From contig NC_061063.1 of assembly GCF_021917145.1 (NCBI RefSeq), forward strand, positions 3,323,971 through 3,387,970: a stretch of 64,000 nucleotides of DNA, read 5' to 3'. The translations under genes were made by a program, and so were the position numbers. The stretch's first letter is position 1; each line of letters opens with the position of its first letter. Origin of the DNA: Hypomesus transpacificus (lineage: Eukaryota > Chordata > Actinopteri > Osmeriformes > Osmeridae). Below the pieces are notes generated by a model that was not told the origin of the DNA, did not search any database, and saw nothing but the letters and a program-made list of their open reading frames with translations. Positions 1-10,980 of this stretch are shown piece by piece.

Positions 1-677
1 TTGATGGTGACAAATTCCAACTTGGTTGGGGAGGAAAATACCATACCAGGTGTGCCAACAATGCATATATACCTGTGTTACAGGTTTCCACATGATCTAC
101 TGTCTCAAAGAAAGATGGATTATGTATACAGCACATTTGGTCCATAGACCAGTTCAACTAAATGTCAACAATTTCTTTTTTATCAATCATGCTTATGTGT
201 TCTTGATGCCAATCCAACAATAGCCTGATACCAGCAACTAAAATATAGGATTTTCATATTCTGGTCTACACACCTAACCCCTCTGTGATCGACCCTAGTC
301 TCACACTGACACGTTTTTTAAAGAGCTCATCCTTCCCAAGTTCCTATAGCCAAACTATGAGCTCATATAGTAGATTACCATTTCAATTTGAGAGCTTTCT
401 CAGAAGATTCCTTTCCTGAAACTATGGCAACATATGTCAACACGTTCTAGTCATTATCGGCGACCAGTCTACTGCCACAGGAATAGCACATGATGCAGAG
501 ATGCACACTATGGACACTGAAACACCTTAACATGGCGTGACTTATCTTGCTTAGGTGGAGTTATAAAACCAACTGACTTCTGTGGTCATGAGTCTTATGT
601 AAGCGATGCAACTAAACAGGTATGGTGGGTAAATTCAGATCACCATGCCAAGTTTCTGGTTCATACCACGTCAATCC
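1..677. other. Non-coding left part of unit 1, no gene seen
   Basis: AT-rich DNA without a convincing exon. It is repeated at 5837-6513. I recognise no conserved coding signal or RNA gene in it. Confidence 0.6.
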
Positions 678-857
678 GTGCGTGTCCACTACAGCAGAGC
701 GGGCGGCGCGTCGGCGCCGGCTTCCAATTCATGTTCAAGGAAACTGGAAGTTGACGCTCCCACAATGCCCTACGCGAGCGTCAACGCCCGTTTTCACTGA
801 AAATGAATTGGAAGCCGCCGCTCCGTGCCGCTCCGCGCCTGTGTAGTGGACACGTAC
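678..857. mobile_element. MITE-like inverted-repeat element (unit 1)
   Basis: The ends are GTGCGTGTCCACTACA and the near-perfect complement TGTAGTGGACACGTAC. Inside, CTTCCAATTCAT pairs with ATGAATTGGAAG, so the element folds back over much of its length. It is GC-rich, unlike its AT-rich surroundings. No clear target-site duplication is visible, so the superfamily is left open. Confidence 0.6.
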
Positions 858-1790
858 AGTAAGACATCTAGCCATAGATATGTTTAAAGGCCTATAGGTA
901 TATCTATGCATCTAGCCTTTATCTAGCCTCTACAAAGCGTTAACTATGTAACCATAGCTATGAATATAACGGTAAAATGATTCTGTTTACGTCACGCGAA
1001 CCTTGAGCACAGGCGACTGTTTGCCGAAGTATAAATGCAGCAGCCTGAGCGACACTTTTTTTTATTTCGTCGGCGACCATTTCAAAAGTGTCAGCGACAT
1101 AAGTAGGCTCAAGGCCTACGGCGGAGTCTAGAACGTCCGCACATGGCGGCCATCTTGCTACAGTCAATTCGCAAATTTATGAATAGAAAACCTCTCTTTT
1201 TTATATTTTACAAAGAATTTGAATTATACATTCAAACCATATTGAATTCCCTTAATAAGAAAGCTGTCAAAACAATGAATGTCTGTTGTCTTTATAAGGT
1301 TTTTGTATGATTTGTGCTATGCTGTACCCCCCTTGCATTCTTGTATGTGTTTGTATACTCAATAATTGATTGTATTTCCCGCGCTTATGCAATTATTATA
1401 AATTTTTATGAAAAAAAAACATGCATCGAGAGGCGGCTGACTTGAAGCAGTTTATGTCGGTTATAATTTGTGTCCAACTTGAGACAGCGCCAACACCACG
1501 TCATTGTGACGTATGTCGTCAAAGTACTGTGAAGGCGATTCGAGAGCTCTATGAAATTGTGTTATTGTGTGAAATAGGAAGAGCAGCCTAAGGTATATTC
1601 CTAATTCTGACTATAATTTTTGTATTCATAATTTTAATATTTTAAAATATATTTAATGGTAGCCTAAGGGAAAAGTTCAGAGGTAATGGTGTCTCTTTAT
1701 TATTTAGTTTAAATTACATCTTATTTCCTTAAACTCATGGTCAGCTATATAAAGTAGCCTATATGCATTTATGTTATCATACCATAAAGC
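858..1790. other. Non-coding interior of unit 1
   Basis: It contains a CpG-bearing stretch around 990-1170 (AAGATGGCCGCC on the minus strand), then AT-rich DNA. A short minus-strand open frame at 958-1167 has no splice support or recognised similarity. It is repeated at 6694-7626. Confidence 0.5.
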
Positions 1791-1848
1791 AGTAAGTCGC
1801 TCTGGATAAGAGTGTCTGCTAAATGACTAAATGTAAATGTAAATGTAA
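1791..1848 (+). mobile_element. SINE 3' tail fragment (unit 1)
   Basis: AGTAAGTCGCTCTGGATAAG, then a TCTGCTAAATGAC core and TAAATG repeats, is the common 3' tail of fish SINEs. The tRNA-like head is absent, so only a remnant is present. Confidence 0.7.
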
Positions 1849-1975
1849 GCAACATGGACCTTCACCATGTTAACCATTGCTTGAGGTGTTGCCTTAATAA
1901 ATTGTAAAATGTACTTTTGTATGTATATTTTTTTGTAGTGGTGTATGTAGTTGGTAAGTAAATGCATTGCTAGTG

Positions 1976-1977
<2 letters not shown>

Positions 1978-2039
<62 letters not shown>

Positions 2040-2040
2040 T
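1978..2040. repeat. (GT)n microsatellite with poly-G end (unit 1)
   Basis: A run of GT dinucleotides passes directly into a long G run. The poly-G part is longer than in unit 2, which contributes to the offset drift between units. Confidence 0.95.
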
Positions 2041-2361
2041 GGTGTGTCCTTTGATAATTTAGAGCCTGATTCAATATAAAATATACAATTCAGTCTAACT
2101 CACACATTGATAAACTTAAAGTTTTGATAGGGTTTACTTTGTCATGATGGTTTTCTGGAAAGTCCCTGCCTTAACTATTCATGCATTCATTCATGCAGCC
2201 CTTATGGAGATGACCTTATGAGTTTGAATGAACTAGTTGATTGCGTGCGTTTGATGCTGTCAGTTTCAGCTGATGGCTTGACAGATTGTCCCATGTCCCC
2301 CTGTCTAAACTAGGCTTTGAATCTTGTTTAATTTGCTTCTAACTTTTTTCCAGTGACCTGT

Positions 2362-2706
2362 TGTTACGGCCACGTGTTGTGTTCTTTGTTTGTCACTTCC
2401 CTTCCCTTTTCTGTAGCTCTGCCCAGGTTGTGTCCCCCATGATTGCCAGATGAGATGCACCTGGCCAGGGGATCAAGCAGCAGATAAAGACTCCAGTTTC
2501 CTGCTGCAAGAGAGTGGCTTCTAGCTTGGGAACTGGTCTTGCTGCTTCTTAGCCTGGGAGTTTGTTGTACCGCAATGTTTGTTAAATTATGTTGTATTAA
2601 TAAATCCCATGGATTTGGTACTTTTTAAAGGTGTTTCAATTAGGTGTTTTGGGTCAGTGGCGGAATGTTGCTCGTCCCATGGGGCCACTAGAGTTGGGGC
2701 GTAACA
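2362..2706. mobile_element. Solo LTR of a retrotransposon (unit 1)
   Basis: 345 bp starting TGTTACGG and ending CGTAACA, flanked by the perfect 5-bp target-site duplication CCTGT (2357-2361 and 2707-2711). It contains AATAAA at 2599-2604 and an E-box CACGTG at 2371-2376. No internal retroviral or retrotransposon genes are present, so it is a solo LTR left by recombination. It ends 143 bp before the start codon of gene copy 1. Confidence 0.85.
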
Positions 2707-2849
2707 CCTGTGATTTCCGTAATGGTGCAAGTAGGATGTACATTATATCCAATTCAGGAACAAGTGGCCCCACCCAGGAGAAATGTCATTGACTAAATTT
2801 AACTGGCTTCAGTTACTAGCCTGAACTACTAGCTGCGCCATAAGAAATC

Positions 2850-5093
2850 ATGAGTAACACTGTAAGTGAATATTAATTATATTCTTATTAGTGCTTTAGG
2901 TGTTTACACAGGTTTTGTTTTAATTGTTAAATGTTGGTTCAGATGCTGAGATGTTTATTTATGTTATTATAGGGACAGGATCGTTTAGAAAGGTAAGTAT
3001 CTTCATTTTGAATAAAAAATATTTAAAACTTAACTGTCAATAGTTTTTGGTGTCAGTTTGACTGGCATGAATCATTTTAAAATGTGCTAAATTATAATTG
3101 TTCATAATCTTTCTACAAAAATTGATTAATAGCGTAAGTTTGTGCTAATGCTAACATGGCTAACAACAAGGTTATTGTTTTGAATATATTGTGTATTTTT
3201 CCGTAACGTTGTTTTTGATTGTTTGTTGCTTTTTTATGCATTTAGGCAAATAAAATATAGGGAAAGAATTCTAAAAAATGATAACAATTTGAAGTTATCA
3301 GGAACACTATTCATAATAAATCTCATACAACTCTGGAGGGATAATCAAAACATAAAACTCAACGTAGAGGAGGTATGCCTGATTTTATTATGTGTCGCAT
3401 AAGCATGTTGGTGAATGTGTTGAATTTGTGTAGGTTAGAGTTGAGTTGGGTTTGTGGGCACTGATTTCAAACTAAGTCCGACAAAACCATAACTTAATAA
3501 AGCGGGTTTCTGTACTGTAGAAACAAAGCCTGTTGCTGTCTTAAAAAACTTAAATCCCACCATTTGATTCCAAGGGCACCAACTCCTATGACCCGACTGT
3601 TGCAATTGAATCCCTGTAATTTATGGAAACGGCCTGCTAGCTAGCTGTTTTTAGCCTATCTGTGACAATGTTGCCCACTGTAGGTTCAACCATTACACAG
3701 ATATTCCAGTCTGCATCACTACACGTGACTTGCATAAAATAGGCTATCGATCTAATATTAATAGTCCTCTTTCTTGATAAGATGCTGCATGGCATCTTTT
3801 TCTTAGGTCACATTCATGAAAAAAAAATTCTGCCAGACGACTTCATTACAACTGATGAAAATCGAACCACACTGAAGACACATTTTCCATCTGCCTTCAA
3901 AATGTACAGTACAACGCCTCCCAAACAAACACCGTTTTCCAAACTTCTAGATGTGGTAAGTCCAGAATTTGTATGAAACTCAACCCACATTCACGCTGTA
4001 TACTTAAACAAATAAATACATGTATATAAAAACATCTTAATGGAATATTGTTTGTAGATTGATGGAAAATCATTTATTCAATGTCATATTTACAGGCTAT
4101 AACCTACAGTAAAATGTTGAAAAAGTATAGGAGTCTGGTACTAAGATGCATTGTAACCATTCCTAATAGGTTTGATGTTACTATAACAGCAGAGGTTTAA
4201 GACAGGGTTTACTGTGTGAGGAATATATCAAATTTAGAGTTGTCTAATAAACTGAAGTGTCAATAATTTTTTTTGTGATAAGTGACCGTATCTGTGAAGC
4301 AGGATAGCAAGTGATTGAATGTGTTGTTGAAACAAGAACATAATTGTCTAAGTACAGTATTGCATACTCTGTGGTCCAAAAGGGTGTAAATTGTGTTGTT
4401 TTGATGCAGGCTGTCAAAATTGGATACAAAGATGAAACTGAAATCAGAACATTTGCTTGGACATTTCTTAGAAAACTGAACCCACCGTTTTCCCTAAAGG
4501 GTGAAACATTGGACTACCTCACTATGGAACCCAATGTAATTGCTGTCTGTTACATGGAGACCCAAGGGGAAGAACCCGTGAAACACTATGGTCCATCTCT
4601 GTCTTTCAGAAAAGACATTTCAAAGAATCTCATGATTAACTGGTTGTGTCTTGAAGTATGGCATGAATATGTAGCATATGCAGTACTGTCACATCGATAT
4701 GGGACACCTCATAGTATTAACTTTCCAGAAACTGTTCAATGCCAAGCTTTCATCAGAAAACAAAATATATATACTGGTGAACATGTCCCTAAAGATCCTT
4801 GTAGAAGATGTGGGGATCTCTTTTCTCTCCCTACAACAGGACCAATAGTCAGCACTCCTTACGGAAACTGTGCTGAGACTGAATGCTACAGTAAACTTCT
4901 TAAGAGTGGGGACGCTATAAATGTTGTAGATAGCATACGGCAAGACCTTGAACGAGAAGGCAGAGAAAGGTACCATCAAGAATGGACAGATCTTCAGACT
5001 AAAGCCAAGAGGGACTATCAGAAAGGGTGGGATGTAATAAGAAAAAGATGGGAAAAAGCTTCTGTTAGCTCCAAATATATGAATTTGCGTTAG
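2850..5093 (+). CDS. Uncharacterised PCxxC/GNCAE (deaminase-like) family protein, array copy 1
   Basis: I do not recognise a named gene. Five coding exons join in frame with GT-AG introns: 2850-2861, 2973-2992 (a 20-nt microexon), 3246-3372, 3782-3955 and 4410-5093, giving 338 aa. The start is MSNT in exon 1 and the stop follows MNLR. The model is supported by the paralogue at 41647-43837, which has the same exon order and phases. Residues shared with that paralogue are C191 in CLxxWH, C222 in CQAF, PCRRC (C242, C245), LFSLPTT and YGNCAE (C265, E267). PCxxC and CAE are signatures of zinc-dependent deaminases, but their order is reversed here; a four-cysteine zinc site is an alternative. I see no signal peptide or membrane segment. 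The last about 50 residues are highly charged and probably helical. ATTAAA poly(A)-like signals lie at 5133 and 5146. Gene structure is well supported; function is inferred. Confidence 0.75.
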
Positions 5094-5836
5094 ATTTAGT
5101 GGTAATAGTGGTTTTACATGAAACAATAATATATTAAAATAATATATTAAAGGTATAAAGAATGTTTGCGACTGTTTACAACTTTTACTGTGTATTTCAG
5201 GTCATGTAGTATTACGTTTGTAATATTTGTATGTAATTGTGAGCACAAACCTTTCTTTGCTATTTGCAGAAATGGGAAATAGTATGTTTTGTACACCAGA
5301 TAATGATTATAATATTGTTGAATAAGAAGACTTTATATTGTTTTTGTATTGTTTCATACATGCTAGCAACTATTTGATAGTTTGGTCAAATATGTAAAAC
5401 TATGCTTTGGACTGAATGTACAACTTCTTCTCCACTGTTCTCTGTTCCTTTCCAACCACCCAAGAGAGACTGTACACACTGGACATGTTTACTGGTATGC
5501 TGTGTATTCTGTACACAATACCAATCTGTTCCTCCCAGTAATATTTGGGGATTGTGAAGTAAACAAAGATGTATCTGTAGGACATCATTGATACAAAAGT
5601 AGATAAAAGGTAGTGAAAGTATTTGGTAAATAGTGTGTGGTCTTAACTCTGGGGTGAGTGGGTTACAAAATATACTACTCAGAGAATCAGTAATTAAAAG
5701 TAGTAGTTTTATTTTATACAGTCCCATTAATACTGCACTTCTTGTCTTTATGTGAGTGATGATGTCGCATTGATGACGGTGTAAAATACTTTTTCCAAAG
5801 AACAATGAGTGCTTTGCTGTATCCAAGACACTCCTT
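5094..5836. other. 3' UTR and intergenic flank of gene copy 1
   Basis: AT-rich DNA after the copy-1 stop. It holds the ATTAAA signals near 5133 and 5146. Several overlapping short open frames on the minus strand show no splice or homology support. This segment has no counterpart after gene copy 2. Confidence 0.55.
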
Positions 5837-6513
5837 TTGATGGTGACAAATTCCAACTTGGTTGGGGAGGAAAATACCATACCAGGTGTGCCAACAATGC
5901 ATATATACCTGTGTTACAGGTTTCCACATGATCTACTGTCTCAAAGAAAGATGGATTATGTATACAGCACATTTGGTCCATAGACCAGTTCAACTAAATG
6001 TCAACAATTTCTTTTTTATCAATCATGCTTATGTGTTCTTGATGCCAATCCAACAATAGCCTGATACCAGCAACTAAAATATAGGATTTTCATATTCTGG
6101 TCTACACACCTAACCCCTCTGTGATCGACCCTAGTCTCACACTGACACGTTTTTTAAAGAGCTCATCCTTCCCAAGTTCCTATAGCCAAACTATGAGCTC
6201 ATATAGTAGATTACCATTTCAATTTGAGAGCTTTCTCAGAAGATTCCTTTCCTGAAACTATGGCAACATATGTCAACACGTTCTAGTCATTATCGGCGAC
6301 CAGTCTACTGCCACAGGAATAGCACATGATGCAGAGATGCACACTATGGACACTGAAACACCTTAACATGGCGTGACTTATCTTGCTTAGGTGGAGTTAT
6401 AAAACCAACTGACTTCTGTGGTCATGAGTCTTATGTAAGCGATGCAACTAAACAGGTATGGTGGGTAAATTCAGATCACCATGCCAAGTTTCTGGTTCAT
6501 ACCACGTCAATCC

Positions 6514-6693
6514 GTGCGTGTCCACTACAGCAGAGCGGGCGGCGCGTCGGCGCCGGCTTCCAATTCATGTTCAAGGAAACTGGAAGTTGACGCTCCCACA
6601 ATGCCCTACGCGAGCGTCAACGCCCGTTTTCACTGAAAATGAATTGGAAGCCGCCGCTCCGTGCCGCTCCGCGCCTGTGTAGTGGACACGTAC
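6514..6693. mobile_element. MITE-like inverted-repeat element (unit 2)
   Basis: This is the unit-2 copy of the element at 678-857, with the same terminal and internal inverted repeats. Confidence 0.6.
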
Positions 6694-7626
6694 AGTAAGA
6701 CATCTAGCCATAGATATGTTTAAAGGCCTATAGGTATATCTATGCATCTAGCCTTTATCTAGCCTCTACAAAGCGTTAACTATGTAACCATAGCTATGAA
6801 TATAACGGTAAAATGATTCTGTTTACGTCACGCGAACCTTGAGCACAGGCGACTGTTTGCCGAAGTATAAATGCAGCAGCCTGAGCGACACTTTTTTTTA
6901 TTTCGTCGGCGACCATTTCAAAAGTGTCAGCGACATAAGTAGGCTCAAGGCCTACGGCGGAGTCTAGAACGTCCGCACATGGCGGCCATCTTGCTACAGT
7001 CAATTCGCAAATTTATGAATAGAAAACCTCTCTTTTTTATATTTTACAAAGAATTTGAATTATACATTCAAACCATATTGAATTCCCTTAATAAGAAAGC
7101 TGTCAAAACAATGAATGTCTGTTGTCTTTATAAGGTTTTTGTATGATTTGTGCTATGCTGTACCCCCCTTGCATTCTTGTATGTGTTTGTATACTCAATA
7201 ATTGATTGTATTTCCCGCGCTTATGCAATTATTATAAATTTTTATGAAAAAAAAACATGCATCGAGAGGCGGCTGACTTGAAGCAGTTTATGTCGGTTAT
7301 AATTTGTGTCCAACTTGAGACAGCGCCAACACCACGTCATTGTGACGTATGTCGTCAAAGTACTGTGAAGGCGATTCGAGAGCTCTATGAAATTGTGTTA
7401 TTGTGTGAAATAGGAAGAGCAGCCTAAGGTATATTCCTAATTCTGACTATAATTTTTGTATTCATAATTTTAATATTTTAAAATATATTTAATGGTAGCC
7501 TAAGGGAAAAGTTCAGAGGTAATGGTGTCTCTTTATTATTTAGTTTAAATTACATCTTATTTCCTTAAACTCATGGTCAGCTATATAAAGTAGCCTATAT
7601 GCATTTATGTTATCATACCATAAAGC

Positions 7627-7684
7627 AGTAAGTCGCTCTGGATAAGAGTGTCTGCTAAATGACTAAATGTAAATGTAAATGTAA
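7627..7684 (+). mobile_element. SINE 3' tail fragment (unit 2)
   Basis: Same tail fragment as in unit 1, carried along by the tandem duplication. Confidence 0.7.
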
Positions 7685-7811
7685 GCAACATGGACCTTCA
7701 CCATGTTAACCATTGCTTGAGGTGTTGCCTTAATAAATTGTAAAATGTACTTTTGTATGTATATTTTTTTGTAGTGGTGTATGTAGTTGGTAAGTAAATG
7801 CATTGCTAGTG

Positions 7812-7815
<4 letters not shown>

Positions 7816-7859
<44 letters not shown>

Positions 7860-7868
7860 GGGGGGGGT
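7816..7868. repeat. (GT)n microsatellite with poly-G end (unit 2)
   Basis: Counterpart of the unit-1 microsatellite, with a shorter G run. Confidence 0.95.
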
Positions 7869-8189
7869 GGTGTGTCCTTTGATAATTTAGAGCCTGATTC
7901 AATATAAAATATACAATTCAGTCTAACTCACACATTGATAAACTTAAAGTTTTGATAGGGTTTACTTTGTCATGATGGTTTTCTGGAAAGTCCCTGCCTT
8001 AACTATTCATGCATTCATTCATGCAGCCCTTATGGAGATGACCTTATGAGTTTGAATGAACTAGTTGATTGCGTGCGTTTGATGCTGTCAGTTTCAGCTG
8101 ATGGCTTGACAGATTGTCCCATGTCCCCCTGTCTAAACTAGGCTTTGAATCTTGTTTAATTTGCTTCTAACTTTTTTCCAGTGACCTGT

Positions 8190-8534
8190 TGTTACGGCCA
8201 CGTGTTGTGTTCTTTGTTTGTCACTTCCCTTCCCTTTTCTGTAGCTCTGCCCAGGTTGTGTCCCCCATGATTGCCAGATGAGATGCACCTGGCCAGGGGA
8301 TCAAGCAGCAGATAAAGACTCCAGTTTCCTGCTGCCAGAGAGTGGCTTCTAGCTTGGGAACTGGTCTTGCTGCTTCTTAGCCTGGGAGTTTGTTGTACCG
8401 CAATGTTTGTTAAATTATGTTGTATTAATAAATCCCATGGATTTGGTACTTTTTAAAGGTGTTTCAAGTAGGTGTTTTGGGTCAGTGGCGGAATGTTGCT
8501 CGTCCCATGGGGCCACTAGAGTTGGGGCGTAACA
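8190..8534. mobile_element. Solo LTR of a retrotransposon (unit 2)
   Basis: 345 bp, with the same TG...CA ends and CCTGT duplications at 8185-8189 and 8535-8539. It differs from the unit-1 copy at only a couple of bases, so the insertion is older than the tandem duplication. It ends 143 bp before the start codon of gene copy 2. Confidence 0.85.
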
Positions 8535-8677
8535 CCTGTGATTTCCGTAATGGTGCAAGTAGGATGTACATTATATCCAATTCAGGAACAAGTGGCCCCA
8601 CCCAGGAGAAATGTCATTGACTAAATTTAACTGGCTTCAGTTACTAGCCTGAACTACTAGCTGCGCCATAAGAAATC

Positions 8678-10899
8678 ATGAGTAACACTGTAAGTGAATA
8701 TTAATTGTATTCTTATTAGTGCTTTAGGTGTTTACACAAGTTTTGTTTTAATTGTTAAATGTTGGTTCAGATGCTGAGATGTTTATTTGTGTTATTATAG
8801 AGACAGGATCTTTTAGAAAGGTAAGTATCTTCATTTTGAATAAAAATATTTAAAACTTAACTGTCAATAGTTTTTTGTGTCAGTTTGACTGGCATGAATC
8901 ATTTTAAAATGTGCTAAATTATAATTGTTCATAATCTTTCTACAAACATTGATTAATAGCGTTTGTGCTGATGCTAACATGGCTAACAACAAGGTTATTG
9001 TTTTGAATATATTGTGTATTTTTCCGTAACGTTGTTTTTGATTGTTTGTTGCTTTTTTATGCATTTAGGAAAATAAAATATAGGGAAAGAATTCTAAAAA
9101 ATGATAACAATTTGAAGTTATCAGGAACACTATTCATAAAAAATCTCATACAACTCTGGAGGGATAATCAAAACATAAAACTCAACGTAGAGGAGGTATG
9201 CCTGATTTTATTATGTGTCGCATAAGCATGTTGGTGAATGTGTTGAATCTGTGTAGGTTAGAGTTGAGTTGGGTTTGTGGGCACTGATTTCAAACTAAGT
9301 CCGACAAAATCATAACTTAATAAAGCGGGTTTCTGTACTGTACAAACAAAGCCTGTTGCTGTCTTAAAAAACTTAAATCCCATCATCGCTCAAAATTCGA
9401 TTTGATTTCAAGGGCACCAAGTCCTATGACCCGACTGTTGCAATTGAATCCCTGTAATTTATGGAAACGGCCTGCTAGCTAGCTAGCTGTTTTTAGACTA
9501 TCTGTGACAATGTTGCCCACTGTAGGTTCAACCATTACACAGATATTCCAGTCTGCATCACTACACGTGACTTGCATAAAATAGGCTATCGATATAACAT
9601 TAATAGTCCTCTTTCTTGATAAGATGCTGCATGGCATCTTTTTCTTAGGTCACATTCATGAAAAAAAAATTCTGCCAGACGACTTCATTACAACTGATGA
9701 AAATCGAACCACACTGAAGACACATTTTCCATCTGCCTTCAAAATGTACAGTACAACGCCTCCCAAACAAACACCGTTTTCCAAACTTCTAGATGTGGTA
9801 AGTCCAGAATTTGTATGAAACTCAACCCACATTTACGCTGTATACTTAAACAAATAAATACATGTATATAAAAACATCTTAATGGAATATTGTTTGTAGA
9901 TTGATGGAAAATCATTTATTCAATGTCATATTTACAGGCTATAACCTACAGTAAAATGTTGAAAAAGTATAGGAGTCTGGTACTAAGATGCATTGTAACC
10001 ATTCCTAATAGGTTTGATGTTACTATAACAGCAGAGGTTTAAGACAGGGTTTACTGTGTGAGGAATATATCAAATTTAGAGTTGTCTAATAAACTGAAGT
10101 GTCAATAATTTTTTTTGTGATAAGTGACCGTATCTGTGAAGCAGGATAGCAAGTGATTGAATGTGTTGTTGAAACAAGAACATAATTGTCTAAGTACAGT
10201 ATTGCATACTCTGTGGTCCAAAAGGGTGTAAATTGTGTTGTTTTGATGCAGGCTGTCAAAATTGGATACAAAGATGAAACTGAAATCAGAACATTTGCTT
10301 GGACATTTCTTAGAAAACTGAACCCACCGTTTTCCCTAAAGGGTGAAACATTGGACTACCTCACTATGGAACCCAATGTAATTGCTGTCTGTTACATGGA
10401 GACCCAAGGGGAAGAACCCGTGAAACACTATGGTCCATCTCTGTCTTTCAGAAAAGACATTTCAAAGAATCTCATGATTAACTGGTTGTGTCTTGAAGTA
10501 TGGCATGAATATGTAGCATATGCAGTACTGTCACATCGATATGGGACACCTCATAGTATTAACTTTCCAGAAACTGTTCAATGCCAAGCTTTCATCAGAA
10601 AACAAAATATATATACTGGTGAACATGTCCCTAAAGATCCTTGTAGAAGATGTGGGGATCTCTTTTCTCTCCCTACAACAGGACCAATAGTCAGCACTCC
10701 TTACGGAAACTGTGCTGAGACTGAATGCTACAGTAAACTTCTTAAGAGTGGGGACGCTATAAATGTTGTAGATAGCATACGGCAAGACCTTGAACGAGAA
10801 GGCAGAGAAAGGTACCATCAAGAATGGACAGATCTTCAGACTAAAGCCAGGAGGGACTATCAGACAGGGTGGGATGTAATAAGAAACAGATGGAACTAA
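8678..10899 (+). CDS. Uncharacterised PCxxC/GNCAE (deaminase-like) family protein, array copy 2, 3'-truncated
   Basis: Second copy of the gene in the tandem array. Exons are 8678-8689, 8801-8820, 9069-9195, 9624-9797 and 10252-10899, giving 326 aa. All splice sites and the motifs CQAF, PCRRC and YGNCAE are intact. Against copy 1 I count seven amino-acid differences and no silent ones: G5R, R8L, Q12K, I35K and three lysine changes near the C-terminus. The reading frame ends early, after RWN, because the tandem unit is broken at 10893/10894. A short insertion there supplies the stop codon, so the last residues of copy 1 and its 3' UTR are missing. No native poly(A) signal remains, so expression would depend on downstream flanking DNA. 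It may still make protein, since the conserved core is complete. Confidence 0.7.
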
Positions 10900-10980
10900 A
10901 CAGGTGCGATGCAACTAAACAGGTATGGTGGGTAAATTCAGATCACCATGCCAAGTTTCTGGTTCATACCACGTCAATCC
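10894..10980. repeat. Array breakpoint with short insertion and partial third unit
   Basis: Bases 10894-10905 (AACTAAACAGGT) repeat sequence found again at 10913-10924. Bases 10906-10980 match unit positions 603-677. The match ends exactly where the MITE begins in the full units, and unrelated flank follows. Confidence 0.85.

Larger units (their letters stand above)
1..5836. repeat. Tandem duplication unit 1 (about 5.84 kb)
   Basis: Bases 1 onward match 5837 onward almost perfectly, with an offset of 5836 rising to 5842 after small indels. The unit contains a MITE, a SINE tail, a GT microsatellite, a solo LTR and the complete gene copy 1 with its 3' flank. Identity starts at the very first base, so the array continues to the left of the window. 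Confidence 0.95.
5837..10893. repeat. Tandem duplication unit 2, 3'-truncated
   Basis: This repeats unit 1 in the same order but stops inside the last coding exon of gene copy 2. The 3' UTR and the flank equivalent to about 5052-5836 are absent. Differences from unit 1 are sparse in the first 2.3 kb and denser over the introns around 8690-9610. Confidence 0.92.

Noticed and set aside
622..846. 74-aa frame, repeated at 6458-6682
   Set aside because: It runs through the inverted-repeat MITE and is a by-product of its GC-rich sequence.
958..1167. 69-aa minus-strand frame, repeated at 6794-7003
   Set aside because: Identical copies are explained by the tandem duplication; no splice sites, homology or conserved motif support it.
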